Assembly (NCBI GenBank): GCA_013397865.1
Contig: VZTI01000933.1
Location: 438,089 to 502,088, forward strand
DNA length: 64,000 bases
From: Struthidea cinerea
Lineage: Eukaryota > Chordata > Aves > Passeriformes > Corcoracidae
Direction: 5' to 3'
Within the stretch, counting starts at the first letter, position 1; the number at the start of each line of letters is the position of its first letter. This document shows positions 1 to 12,999 of the stretch, in pieces. The position numbers and the translations under genes were made by a program. The notes below the pieces were generated by a model. The model worked only from the letters and a program-made list of their open reading frames with translations. It made no database searches and was not told the origin of the DNA.

Positions 1-3000
1 CAGCTTCAAAGATTTCTCTCTTCCTAGGAGATGAGTAGAATCTGCATAATTTGTACTTCATGACAAAACAATAGCTCACACTCTGAATTAGTAGTGTTAT
101 ACTGTGATGCATGTCAGCAATGGCAGTGAAGTGCTGGCTGCTTATTTAACAAGGATAAATTAATTTGTAGCTGTCAGTCATGTTTTCCAGATTTGCTTAG
201 ATTCTGAAATTTATTGACAAGCTATAATAACTGACATTTAAATTGTCTGTTCTTGTAGAAGCAAACATGAAGCATGGACCTAAAATATTACTGTTAGTTC
301 TAATCCCTGTTGCAAATACAGTTAATTTGCTGCTTCTGTAACTCTCCTATTTATAATGAGTATTCTCAAATGGTCCGGCATCCTTTAAAGTAGCATTCAA
401 AGATCTTAAATTTACTTCTTCCTGAAATATTTATATCTATTTCTCAAATTCCTTGAAAGCAGTTGATTTTAATCTGTCAGACAAGTGCAAAAGGGTACAT
501 TCATCTATATCCTATCTATCATTCCTATATCACTGGCTCCTTCAAATTCTAATTAGCAGGCAGTTTGACAGTGATGAGGGGACCTGGCTTCAACCTGTTT
601 GTTCCCTGCTTGGGAATAGGACTTCCAGCTTCTTGTGTGTCACTTCCCCTCTCTGTATGACTGCCCTGGTGCTCACACACTCACAGGGATGGGGAGAAGA
701 GGGACAAGACCTCCAGCTTCCTCCACTCCTCCAGCAAGGTGCTCGAGGGCAGGGAGCAGCGCCTTGGGACAGTTTCATCCCATGGGGACAGCGGATCACA
801 ATCAGCCCTGAGGACACATCAGGGGCAACTGTTAAACAGCTACAGTGGTGCTGTAAGAATATTCCACAACAAATCTTTAACAGGAAAAAACCACAAACCA
901 GCAGACCAAACCCCACAATTCGCAAGCCTTTTTTCTTCCTCTTGATGCCAATCACTCCCCTTAAGAGGAACAGCTTGATGAGCTGTCCACTGCCTTGTGT
1001 GCCCACCTCAGGCCATTGCCTGCTTTCAGAAATGTCACAGCCAAAAGGGGAAAGTATGTTTCTTTGTTATTTTAAAACAAATGCTTCACTAAGGAGACCA
1101 ATAATCCACATTAGAAGTCCATCCTTCCATACTGATTCTGCTACAAATCATCAGACTTGAACAACTACAAACAGATAGTATTACCAGTCTGAAGGGTTTG
1201 GCACTGAGGTTTGGCCCAGATAGGCTCAGAGGCTCATTTGCACAACAGGGCTTGAACCCCTGAACAAAGCCTCTGAAAAGGCTGCGAAAGCAAATGAAAA
1301 AAAAAAAAATCACAAAAATCCAGATGTTCTTCCTGGATTTTGAACATTTGGATTGTATTGCAACCCCAGACTGTACACGCAAAACAAAGAGGAAAAAGTC
1401 AGACTAAATTGCCCAGGGAAAAAAAGAAACCCTGAAATTAGGAGACAGGGGAAGGCTGATGCCTGACCTGCACAGTGCCACCCCTCCACCTGTCTGAAAA
1501 GCCTTTTTGATGGCTCCCCCTTTCAATCCCTCTGATTGCAACTGCCTGCACATAAAATCAGCCACTTGTGTAAATCACTTTTAGCTGATTATTTTAAAGA
1601 GGCTCCACTTCAAATAAGGGGTTAAATCCTCTTTCTGTTGCATGATAACGTTTTTCTTCAAGGGGTTTGATTGCCCTGGTGCTCACACATTCACTCTGTG
1701 GAGAAGGACTAGGGCACTGATTGCAAAAATGACACCCAGCACAGCCCCAGTAAATCTACTATTGTGTCAGAACACAAAGAACAAAACTAGCTCCTGGTTG
1801 CCTTAAAACCTAGAAGTAATATTTTCTTTCTTTTATTAGTGGACACATTTTTGAAAAGCAACAGCAGCTGATGCTTTAAGTCCTTCACTGGTCCCCTAAT
1901 GATGACCGACCAGAAAAGCAGAGCATCCTTGGCTTCCCTTCAGGCCTTTTAACTACTCCAGCTGGCCACTAACTGCTCTGTGAAAAGGCCTCTGTGTGAC
2001 ACATTTGTACACAATACGGGTCCTGCAGGTTTCCCAGCCCCACAGCACCGGTTAGGCAAGCGTTCCCTTCACGTATTGGCTGTGTCCTGCCTTACAGGCA
2101 TGTATCTATATATTTTTCCCTTTTTGCCAGCTTCTCTGAATTCTATTTTTAATATTCAGTTAACTTTGTAGAAAGTAATTATATTCTGCTCATTCTACAC
2201 CAGCTGGTATTTACTTCATCCTCCATCAGGCATCAACAGAGCATGGGGCTGCAAGACAGAAACATTACTCTGGCAAGCATAAATATTTCATTTTTCACAC
2301 CACAAATGCGTTGATGATTTATTAATTAGCCTAAAGGCCTGCTGCTTCTGCATAGCTGAGTAGCAAAATAACTCAGCTATGACGACTGAGAAAGTCTGTG
2401 GCTCACATCCTGTTGGAAAGCTTTGACCAGCAGCACGTCTGAGGGCTAAGAAACATTTCCAATGGGCCGGCACTAAAATTACCAAGATAAATCTTGGACA
2501 TCACAACCTTCAGAGCAGCTTTGGGGAGATGCCTTGTCGAATCCCTAGCAGTAGCAGCGCTGATGCCGGCCTCGTGCCGGTTCTGCCGAGGGAACCTGTC
2601 TGGCTGCTGTCAAACACGTTCTCAGCAGAACTGGTACTCTAGAACAGCCATAACACTCAAGCAAGCCAATAAAAAGCAGGAAACTGAGCAACAGTGTACT
2701 ATTATTCCTTGGTGTTCATAATTTCAGATCCAGGCTGGCAACCATATCTTTTTCCTTTAACAAAAAAGAATTAATATATATCCTGAAATTCTCTTTTACA
2801 AATTCAAAGGATCATTCCTATGTCTTAATTTTACTTTCAGAACAGCCAAGACAGTGCCTACTTAATTTTGTTTAAAAATTCAATAATTCAGTAGTTGATT
2901 CTAGCAATCTCTGAATTTTAAATGAAAAGCAGAGAAAGGAAAGATGACTATATCAAAATAACTTACACCAGTTTCAAGGCATGCTGAAACACCATTTCAG

Positions 3001-3449
3001 GTCTGGAAAACATGCCAGTGCTCCCCTTTCCATTCTGTTTGCCTTCACTTTTATTTAAATTAGAAAGAATAATTCTTAGAATCACTGTAATGATTAATTG
3101 TCTTTGGGCATGGGTAAAAGTCTGAACGAGGCTGAAGCGTTTGGGTGGGCAGTGGTTCAAACCAGTGGCTGGCTATGAGTGGCATCCTTAGGAATCAACA
3201 CAGGGACACCTCCACCAGGGACCAAATAACTGGGAAAAAACCCCAGGGGAGCCTCAAGGAGCTCAGCAAGGGCAAATGCAGGCCCTGCACCCTCATCCTG
3301 GGCAGCTTCAGCAAGGGAGCAGCCAGCAGGTTGGAAATTAATTATTTCCTACCACTGGGCATCTGGAAGGTTCATTTACACATGCAGTGCCCAAAACACT
3401 GTCCTTCCCTAGAAGAGGGGTATTGATACCCCATGGAGGGGGATGGAGC
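1..3449. other. Unique noncoding DNA, no gene recognised
   Basis: AT-rich single-copy-looking sequence. A GC-richer patch at about 545-840 makes a 235-codon open frame (453-1160, plus) and overlapping minus frames, but none has a recognisable domain, signal peptide or exon-like splice context. A 23-bp motif at 662-684 recurs at 1672-1694 with one mismatch. A short perfect hairpin is annotated separately at 2351-2381. Nothing else interpretable is seen. Confidence 0.6.
2351..2381. repeat. Perfect 11-bp inverted repeat with 9-nt loop
   Basis: The left arm CATAGCTGAGT (2351-2361) and the right arm ACTCAGCTATG (2371-2381) are exact reverse complements around the loop AGCAAAATA. Outside the arms pairing breaks at once, and I could not extend it into a pre-miRNA-length hairpin by eye. 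It could be a chance palindrome or a trace of a small mobile element. No function can be assigned. Confidence 0.85.
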
Positions 3450-3815
3450 ATACAGCTCAGGAGGGGCCCAGGGATCTGGGCTTGCTCAGCCTGCAGGCAA
3501 GGAGAAGAAAGGGGGACACCTGCCACCACCTGGAGAGGGTTCCAGAGAAGATGGAGCTGACCTTTCTCAGAAGTGGTCAGTGAAAGATTGAAGGATTGAA
3601 GAAATGTTCATAAATCACAGCTGTGTATAAGGTGAGAGGGGAAAAAAGCCAAACAGAACAGCATGAAAAGGTTAAGCACTACAGAGGTTGTCCAAAATGT
3701 CTGTGGAGTCTCTGTCACAGGTGGTCAGCGCAGGGCTGCGTGAACCCCTCAGCAAGCTGACTGTTCAACCCTCACAGTGGCCCCTTCTAACCTAAATTAT
3801 CCAATGATTTAATGA
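3450..3815 (+). mobile_element. Degraded CR1 LINE, 3' part
   Basis: CR1 is a non-LTR retrotransposon, and 5'-truncated copies are the commonest interspersed repeat in birds. The order of landmarks matches the 3' end of a CR1 read on the plus strand: a 'ttgctcagcctg' block near 3481, 'ggttccagagaagatggagc' near 3539, 'gttgtccaaaatgtctgtggagtctc' near 3687, and a final 'ccccttctaacctaaattatccaatgattta' block ending near 3812, which corresponds to the 'ccttccaacctaaaccattctatgatt' tail of the family. The middle is heavily diverged and contains A-rich insertions, so this is an old copy. No open reverse transcriptase frame remains. Boundaries are approximate. Confidence 0.7.
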
Positions 3816-6800
3816 GTGAAGGAACTTAGTGGCAATTGTTATTTATACAGCCTGCTTAATAATGGATGCTATTTGATGTTTATATCATAGAGCCGTGACC
3901 CTATTCCAAAAAGATTTCAGTTTTGTTTCCCTGCAAGGAATTATCTTGTGTACTCTGAAAAATGATCTGACATACCAAAAACTAGAAACGTGTCAGTTCC
4001 AAGGTTCTCAAAATGCAGCCTTTGTCCATTTTGGGTTGAAAACATTTTAAGAGATCAGAAATTTCCATGGAGTTAAGTTCTGCCTGGCAGCTGCTGTGCA
4101 TGCACACACATCACTTTGACTCTTGCTAAAATAAAGCCTGTGCTTTTCCTTATCTACCCCTCTTGCCTTTTATTCAGGCTTTTTAGTAGAATATTTTAAA
4201 AAAAGAAATCTTGAGATTGGTCCTATTAGCAATTTCCCTTTGGTTTTGTTATTTATCTTTTGCATGCAACCAGAGATCCCAGTAGAGGCCTGGTAGGTGG
4301 CACAAAATTGTGCAGCAAAGAGCAGAAAATTGATGCCCAGGAGGGGTGGTATATGACAAGCCAGATACACAGTGGAAGGTTTGGAAAGGGATGAAGAGAG
4401 GTACCAAAAACATCAGAGCTGGGAATACAGCCTGTGTCTCTGGGTCTCAGTACAGTGCTATCTGGTAGAAAAAAAGCTGGTATGAGGGGGGGAAAAAAAA
4501 TCATTTCAAAGTCTCTTGCTGACACAGTCTGCCTGAGGTTAAAGACAGAACAAAGCCAGAGTTAGACTTCTTCCCCAGAGTTATTTTTAAGGTTACTCCT
4601 GCTCACTAGATAAACATCACAAGCTGACACAAGGGAAAAAGGGAGACAAGGATGCCTGCTTCATTCTGTGCTGGCAGCAGGAGACAGCTCATGGCAAGAC
4701 AGTGGGAGCAGCAGCACTGTCACTGCTGGGGAGTCGTGTGCCACCCCCTGCCTGCCCTCCCCGCCAGGGTCACAGCAGCACCTGCCTGGCAGTGGGGCTG
4801 GCAGGGCTGAGAACCAGCTCAGAACAAGCACCAGGCAGCCAGAGAAGGGCCGGGCAATTAAACCTTGAAAAACAGTGATCAGAGGGCTTCGCAAATGTGA
4901 CAAATTCAGACACAAACCCCTCCTTTTGCAGGATTTCCTAAGTGAGTTATGCCCTCCAGGGGACTCACCACTGCCAGAAAATTCAATGTCCACCAAGACT
5001 GGACACTCAACACTTTCTCTAAAATGTGTCTTGTCCATGTGGTTCCCAATGCTCCCATTCAGGCTGACAGCAGGGTGGGCTGCCCATCACAGAGCATGTC
5101 CAGCTGAGCATCAGGAGAACTGCCAGCCTGTGCTCCAGTTCCATTAACTTGTGGGAACAGGATCTTTAAGATCATGCTTATTTCTCACTTTTACAGTCCA
5201 TATTTTGAAATAAAAAAAAAAAAAATTAAAATTTGGGCAATATATATTGCTTCAGCATGGTGTTAGCATTAATACTCATCTAGAAAGACCCCTCACAGCT
5301 GTGTTTTAACATAGCAAGAATTGATTTACACCTGGACCCATTTCTCTTTGACATTTTCTAGCCGCTCCTGTCAAATACTACTTTATATGTTTCTATTGTT
5401 TCACTTCATTGAGCATCAATAATAATGTACGAACCTTAATATTCAGTGAATAAACGTGGCTTTACTAAGTTTTTCATTAGCACTACAATGAAGGTGCATG
5501 TTCATACGCCTGGGATTGAAAATGCTTTTTACATGGACAGCAGCCTATGCTTCTGAAACAAAGACAGCACCATCTCAAAAACTTACCTGGAACAACATTA
5601 AAGATTCAATTCCCAAGACAGAAGTTTTGCTTTCCCTTTCTTTTTAAAATAATCCTGGCAGTTCTATGCAAAATAAGGTGCAGAATACAATTTGTTATCA
5701 TAGGAAAAGAGGTAATGGAAAGTTTCTTGGGTTTTTTTCCTATCTGAAAAATTCCAGACTTTTCATTTCAAGTTGTTGCACAAAAACATCTGAGATCTCA
5801 CACACATTTAAGACATCATCACTCTTCCTGCCAGTATTTACTTATAAGACAGAAGGAAACCAGCATAGGAAAGAGGTTTATTTACTTTTAGCTAAAAACA
5901 TCAACAATATATGATAATCTGTCTGAGAAAACTGTCTTTTTACTCACTTCTAGTCAAATCCCTCATCCCATAATGCTTTTTCAAGAGGAAGGTAGCATGG
6001 GAATTATCTCCTGAGCACCTTTGCCATTAGTGTCAATCCTTTGGTTGCCTTACACCCTCCCTCACAATTTTTTGCTTAAGTAAAGAATCCAAAGCTATCA
6101 ATTGCCAGTGTGCTGACTTTTTTGGGCTGCCTTGAGCATATGTCACTTATTACAATATATAAGGCGTCGTAGCTGTGAAATGGAGCACCATAGCAACAGG
6201 GGCACGTAGGAGAAGGCTGTTAAACCAGAGGAGTAGGTGTGACAGAAGGCCTGGGGTTTGTCAATAATTCATACTTTATGGCAAGAGGAAATTGATAAAA
6301 GGCATTTAAAAAGAGTTAAATCTATTCTATTTCTGTGATCACATAATACATCCTTCATCAAGATGTGAACTAACACCTCTAATAAAAAGCAAAGGACACA
6401 CAATTCAGTAGCTGATCCCTTCAATCCCATTTCCATGCTGCTCCACACAAATCAAAATCAAATGCTCTCCTTGAAAGAAAGACGCTGTAAGTAGCTTCCC
6501 AGAAGAAGAAGAAGGGACAAAAGCCAACACAAAAGGGACAAAAACGTTCAGCACTCCTGGTCTGACCCTGCCTGATTGTTTCAATGCCACACTCATAACT
6601 CATGCAAATGTTCGGTCTCTCAAAATGAGGCTGAGGGGCCTGGGAGTGCAGCAGCGATGTCAACAGCGACTAAACCCTTTAAAACCTTTGCCTCTGACAA
6701 GGCAGGACCTTAAGTCACGTGGCTCCACAGTTGGACAAGGGAGAATTTAAAAAAAAAAAAAAAGTTTTATGGAAGAAGAAGACGGAAAGACCGCTATCCA

Positions 6801-6975
6801 AATACAAGACTTGCAACGTAAAACCAAGAACATGGACAACTGGTGTAAACCAGAGGAATCTTACCCAAATAGATTGCTCTGTTAGCTAGAACTCCCTTTT
6901 TGCTTTGATATTTGTTCTGTTTTCAAGTCTTTGGTGCATCATCTAAGTATTTTTACAAGTAATAAAAGCCAATAC
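3816..6975. other. Unique noncoding DNA with a GC-richer patch
   Basis: No gene recognised. About 4650-4860 is clearly GC-richer than its surroundings and gives open frames on both strands (plus 4668-4868, minus 4661-5038) with no family resemblance. There are A-runs at about 5211-5225 and 6749-6763, and a short (AAG) run at about 6501-6514. The block about 6100-6260 is complex, non-repetitive sequence that could be regulatory, but nothing in it identifies a function. Confidence 0.55.
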
Positions 6976-6981
6976 GTTTAT

Positions 6982-7369
6982 TGCAGTAATGATGCATGGA
7001 CAAGGACTTTGCTCATCAGATGGAGAATGCAAAGCCATTCATTGTGCAGTCAGAATTCCTTAAATACCAGCACCCAGCAGGATATAACATCATATAAACA
7101 GGAAAGATGTTCACCACAGTGTCCCCCAATCACCTGGGGCATTGCACAGATTTTACCTAGTATGGTAATAGGCAAACAATGCCCTAGAAGGCCACAAACT
7201 ACAATTAACACTTCTCCTAGGCCCAGCCTGTCCATAAACACACAATCCTCTCTCAGTCCATCCCCGGTGACCTGGATGCACTCCCAGGGTCACCTCCAGG
7301 CCCAGGACAGAGGCCCTCTCTCTGATCCTCAGGGCCTGTCTCTCTAACACCACCCAGTGCACTCCAACA
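6982..7369 (-). mobile_element. Solo LTR, class II ERV family 1, copy A
   Basis: This is a complete 388-bp retroviral long terminal repeat read on the minus strand, starting TGTTGG at 7369 and ending TGCA at 6982. It is flanked by a perfect 6-bp target-site duplication GTTTAT (6976-6981 and 7370-7375). A 6-bp duplication is typical of class II (ERVK/alpha-beta) integrases, whereas ERVL usually gives 5 and ERV1 gives 4. Three further copies lie in this window (20936, 48789, 62178). No gag, pol or env sequence adjoins it, so it is a solo LTR left after recombination of a provirus. The expected poly(A) signal is mutated to AATGAA (plus-strand TTCATT at 7038-7043). It shares diagnostic bases with copy B. 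Open frames across it on both strands look incidental. Confidence 0.95.
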
Positions 7370-7375
7370 GTTTAT

Positions 7376-10300
7376 GATAAAGTACTATTAAAATATTAAA
7401 TTATTCTAATCTACTGTTCCAATGTAGAATAAAAGTAATTTATGTCTTTATTATAACTTGCACTGTCAAATGGCTCAGAACTCTTTAATCTCAGCACTAT
7501 CTCCTGGCTTACATTAGAGCAGCACAACTATGACCATGTGCTAAGAAGAGGACCAAAATCCACCCTGAAGTGCAATCAGATAGGATAAATACTTCTTTGT
7601 CCTCTGATTAGGTTGTGAGAACTTTCACACTCCAAAATTAATACTACTGTCTGTAAAACCCCCTAAACCAAGCCTGGTTTGTCCCCTTACATCGAGGTTA
7701 GAGGTGTATTTCTGGGTGTCATGGAAGCTTCTAGAAAGCAGCTCTTGAAGCACCCTATAACGCCAAATTATTAATGATTTCAAGCAGTATTTCGAAGTGG
7801 AAAAATAGCCACTTTAAGGTCTGTAAGAGACAAAGGCATGTGCTTTTGCATAGCACTGGCCTGGGGCTGACAAGGTACAGACAGGGGCTCTGCACAGGTT
7901 CCCCGAGTTTATTTCTGAGATGCAGCTCACTTGGCACACAGGACACTCAGGTACACCCAAATTGCAAATCCTCAAATGACCACTAAACCCACTTGCTATC
8001 CATGCAGGAATAGGAAAAAGCCAAGGGATTTTGTTGGTACAGGAACCACACAATAATGCTACACAAACCATGTCCCTATTTCCTGTCTGCCAAAGGTCAG
8101 CAATTTCCTGGGACTTTAACAGAAACGGGGACTTAGAGAACAAAGGCTGGCACATTACAAAACCCAGGTGATGGTTGCTGCAGCTGTTTTCTGCAGGTGA
8201 ATCCTGCTGAATACTCAGTGTGGGGAAAAGGGGAAAGGCTTCAGGGGGAAAGAGCAGAGCAATCATTTTGGTGTATGCGGAGTCAGCAAAACACTCCATC
8301 TATAACCGAGTTTAAAAATGAATTGACCCAAGTGACACAAGTCAAGAAGAAAGCAGTTTCATTAGTTGTGCTTGCTCAGGAGTTCCCTTTGGGACCAGGG
8401 GAGACCTGCTCCTCTGCAATTACCCGGGGCCTCAACCATGTGAATGGGAACAGACAGAGCATTACCCTGCAGCGCCATCCAGCCCGTATCAGCACAGTGA
8501 AGGACACAGCTTTAACACAGAAAGATTTTGTGGGCTTGTTTTTGAAGTTCTGAATGCAGTCACATTTAGATAAGTTCTGGGCTGCACACCAGCCATGCAG
8601 ACTTTTAGAAGCAGCATGCTAGAATGCTCTGTGCTGCTGAAAAGCTACCTGTTGTTTCAAGTATCTTCTTATTGCCTTGCTTTGCTCTTCTGAAGATGAT
8701 CTGAACAGCAAATACACTTTTCTTTTTCCTAACATAATGGCCAAGAAGTTCTACTGACAAGGGTTTTGTGAAAGCCTAAAGTTGCAGACATTCCTGAGAG
8801 GAGTAATCCATGTTTCATTCTTAGTTTTTTATTGTTTACTGTTTTAAAAGCTACAGAAAATTACCTTGAAAGACTCCCGTGAAGAATCAGGAGAGCTTAT
8901 TATATTATGTTCTGACAGAATGGAGTACAATTGTCTCCTTCTTTACAATTTTTTTTTCAAATAAATGTATTTTCTTCCATTTCTCCTTCTGTATGCATTT
9001 ACGATATTTTTCCGTAGTATTTCATGTTCAGCAAGACTGATAACTTTCTAGCTATTTTTGTGGCCCCCTTCTATTCACCACCAAATTTACATTTAGATTA
9101 TGTATTTTTACCTTTTTATTGGAACAAATGGCAATAAAAGCACATTTGATGCAGTGTTTACATCCAAATATAAATAAGCATCAGTAACTGGTCATGAATT
9201 TCTCAAGCCCTGCAGCAAGAAATGGAAATGCTGCATTGTTTCACCTAGCTGGCTCAGTCTGTAGGGGGGAGCAGATGGACACCGGTACAAACCCACATGC
9301 TGGGGTGGTGGGATGTAAAAATCCTGGGTGTTACGAGCCTCACCCCATCCCACATAACCGCCCTGCCTTTGGAGAAGCAAACCATCCCTCAGCAACCTCA
9401 CCAGTTCCTACAGAGCCAAACATCACCAGTTCCACCAGGAACAGAAGCCTTGCTTGTCACAGTTCTTGGGAGAGCTGAAATCCTCTGTTCCTCAATGGGT
9501 AGCGAGGGGGGGACACATTTGGCTCAGACCTCCAGCAACTGAATGACTCAGCAAACAATAAAAGGTCTCTTAGCCAACAACACGAGAAATGAATGCCTGC
9601 CCAAGGTAAAAAGCCAGCTCTGGAAAGCAAGAATCCCAGTCTGCTGATTGTTCCTGATTTTTGGTAACCTCTGACCTCCAGCTACACTCATGCAATCTGT
9701 GGAATAGCAATAGAGTGTAGTAACATCCAGAAGCAGCTGTCGTCACAAGCCTAATTCTGCCTGATCACCTCATGCTTTTCACAAGGATACCCAAACTGTT
9801 TCCTTGCTAATCATCCAAATGCTGGTGCTGGGGAACACTGAATTCTCAGTTATGTCCTTAACAGCAAATGCTCATTTCTTCAATAGTTTTTTTTTTTATA
9901 CACTCCACCCCCACTCCCCCCACCAGAAAATCCCACAGTAGAGAGCTTAAAAACCTATCCTTCAAAGTTTTCACCGCGTGTAATAGAATCATTCATGCTT
10001 TTTTCTTTTTTTACCTTTAGTAATCTCACTTTTGAAAAGGACAACCAAAAAAATGTAAACTTTCCAAAAGCTGAAAAAGATCTCTTCATCTGAGTGTCCT
10101 TTTTTTGCTACAGAAAGGAAGAAGGGTTAGCAAAGCTGCAATGTAGCAACAGAGGATGAAAATGGGTAAGTGGATAAAAATAAGCAATGAAGAAGCATAG
10201 ATATCACTTACTGCACACAACATCAAAATAGAAAATGTGTATATTTGTGCCTATGCCTTGCCAAGGTTTGCTGCGAGGAAAGCATTCAATATTGAAGCAC

Positions 10301-12674
10301 CTCGAGATATAATTTCAAATATCATGTTGAGAAAACCACACAAAAAAAAAAAAGGGGATAAAGCACCCAAAAGAATAAACACAAGAATTGTTTAATTCAA
10401 ATACCTCAAAATGGTAACAGCCTCGAGCACCTGGGGGGAAGGTGAGCAGGGAAGAGAAGTGTTATTGCCTCGTGAAGGAGCTTGGGGTAGGTCTGTTGTT
10501 TCCTGCTGCAGAGGCAAAGGTGGCTGGTTTGCCTTCTCCTCCAAAGTCAGGGCAGGTGATGGGCACAGCTCTGCTGGTCTCTGAATTCATTGCAGTACTA
10601 CCACACACCCTGCTTCCCGTGCCACCTGGCAAATGACCAAATATTGGTCCCACGGGCCCTCTGGCTTGCGGTCAAGGGCTGTGCAAGCACAGCTGTGCAG
10701 AGGGGGGCCTGGCAGCCCCAAGGTGAGGGGTCAGGCTGTCAGACCATGTCACACACAGCAGTCACAGCTTGTGCCAGGCAGAGCCAGCCCATGCCATCCT
10801 CCCTGGGAGCACAGAGAAGCAGCCGTGACACAGGCAATGCTAAATACACCATGGGTCCTGGCTTGAACAGCAGCAGAGGAAAAGGAGACTCCCCACGGAT
10901 GCCCAGAGGGAACAAGCACAGAACAAGAAACTCCCCACACAGCGGCATTTATAACAGCAGCTCATTTTGAGGTTTAGCTCTTGCTGCTGAGTGCAGAGCT
11001 ACCAGAAAGAGCAAATGATACTGAGTTATCTGACCTCTGGGCTGTGCCCTGCATGAGCTCCGAGGGCTCTGCCAACAGCTGGCTGGAGACACAGCTCACT
11101 GCCACCGAGTGCTCAGCACCGAGGGGTGAGCAAATCCTAACTCTGACAACCTTCAAGGTGCGCTATTTCCCCAGCTCTCACTGCTCTGGGAGGAAAGGAT
11201 TCAAAGCCGTTAATTCAAAAAGAGAAAATAATAACATTTTCTAGCAATAGTAGAGTGAAGAAACCACCTTTTCACTGATGTTGATCCTGCACACACCTAT
11301 TAACTTTACTAAAGAGAAGACAGAGATGTGTAAAATAACAGCACGGCAGTTTTTCTGTCTGTTGTAATCCAAGAGCAGTGGGAATTCCCCTCCATGCCTC
11401 ACCTTGCAGGGCTCTGGCTGCAAGATGCTCCTAGGGTAATGTGTTGTAGCTTGGGAATTTGGAAATACTGTTCTGCTCTTTGAAGGCTGGGGGAAAAAAA
11501 GTGGGATACCATAAGGAGAGAGAAAAATAATGGCAGGTTGACATGAGGGAATAGGCCATTCTCACAAAGTTCATCTGCAGCAGATAATTTTCAAATGTAA
11601 GCCCCATACAGTGAGAGAAGAAATCAAATAGAAATACACCATAGAACACATTCCCTGGTCTCTCCTCAAGAGAAGGGAAGAAAGTATATTAGAACCTGTT
11701 GAAAAATCTGTAAAAAATAACACAGCTCACATGCCACACCTGTGGCCAGTGTACACTGGGTTTTTCACCTGTTTGTCCATTATTCAGAAAACATTTGCCA
11801 AACCACTCATGTGCATATCCAGCTCCAGAATAGGAAATGTGCTCTCAATATGACTACACGCTTGCAATTTAGGAAAAATGCTTGGCCAATGCAGGTATCT
11901 TTCACAACATGCACAGGTTGCTCAAAGCAAAGCTCATATAGAAAATTACCATGGTTTGTCCCAAGCTGTCATTCAGTGAATCAGCTGGCTGAGACCTGCT
12001 GAGAAGGGAAAATGAAGCAGGACGGTTTGGAGAGAGCCTGGCACCAGCCAGCCAGGCCCTGAGCTCTCAGGCCTCAAGCCGCTGCTCATGAGTGCAGGGT
12101 GACTTCACACAGCTTTGCAGTTAACCCCACAGTTAAAAAAAAAAAAAAAAAAAATTACTGGCTTGAACTCAACATACCCACAGCTCTGCAGGGCTTGTCT
12201 CTAAGAATATCAGATAAAGTACCTCCTACAGCCACCACTCTGCTATTTTTCACTATTTGCTCCCCCTTTCTGACCTTCAGTGAGTAAATTAGAGTTATTT
12301 TTCTCCCCACTGCTGCATTTCAAGTCCAAGCATGCTACAGAGCTAACACATTTACAGACACTTTCTGAGCTGGAATCTCTCCATTCCTATATTGAGTCCA
12401 GTGGGTCTGTGAATAACTCGCAGCACACAACACATCAGTGCCCAGACCCCTATGGACTGGGCATCATGCCCATTCCTCCGGGCAAGGCAGATGGAATGGG
12501 GGGTCAGGTGGAAGGGGATCCACTTCAAGGACTCTGGGACGTGGCTGCAGTGTATGAGAAGGGATACAGCCCAGGCAGGCTGGATTTCCTAACACAAGTA
12601 CCTTCTCCAAGAAACTGCAATTTGGTCTTTGACCACCCAATTCTTATCCTTTTGTTCAGTCATTTGCTACTCAC
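7376..12674. other. Unique noncoding DNA, no gene recognised
   Basis: Mostly AT-rich unique sequence with GC-richer blocks at about 8190-8500, 9240-9480 and 10430-10960. The last gives several overlapping frames on both strands (for example 10590-10970 plus and 10739-10948 minus), none of which resembles a known protein. A poly(A) tract lies at 12135-12154 and a shorter one near 10341. No repeat family was recognised. Confidence 0.55.
12135..12154. repeat. Poly(A) tract, 20 bp
   Basis: An uninterrupted run of A follows about 130 bp of GC-richer sequence. It could be the tail of an unrecognised retroposed sequence, but I see no matching target-site duplication by eye. Confidence 0.9.
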
Positions 12675-12757
12675 TTAATCAGGTTGCTCAAAGCCCCATC
12701 CAGCCTGGCCCTGAACACTTCCAGGGATGGGGCATCCACAGTTTCTCTGGGCAAAGG
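12675..12757 (-). mobile_element. CR1 LINE fragment (3' region)
   Basis: The segment from 'aggttgctcaaagccccatcc' through 'ggcctgaacacttccagggatgg'-like sequence to 'tttctctgggcaa' is the reverse complement of a well-known conserved portion near the 3' end of avian CR1. The terminal short repeats of CR1 are missing on the left and similarity fades to the right of about 12757, so this is an internal fragment. It may extend with low similarity to about 12800. Confidence 0.8.
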
Positions 12758-12915
12758 GTAGCACAAAGGTGCCACAGCAGCAGAGGAGGGCTTCATTCTG
12801 TTCCCTGTCCAAGCCTGCATCAAGCTTCATGGATGCACAATAAATTGCCTTTTCAATAAACCAACTGGATTTGCTAGAGAAAAATCTTGAAGTTGAGTGA
12901 CTTAACTCAGATTGC

Positions 12916-12999
12916 AAAAAAAAAAAAAAANTAAGGAAGTGGGACCTGTCTCCTATCCCCATGCTTAAACAAAATTAAAAAAAAAAAAAAAAAAAAAAA
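12916..12999. repeat. Two poly(A) tracts with one undetermined base
   Basis: A-runs occupy 12916-12930 and 12977-12999. An N at 12931 directly follows the first run, which suggests an unresolved homopolymer in the assembly. Exact lengths here should not be trusted. Confidence 0.95.

Noticed and set aside
453..1160. Longest open frame, 235 codons plus
   Set aside because: No recognisable domain, low-complexity and T-rich start, and competing long frames on the opposite strand over the same GC-richer patch. No splice or promoter context.
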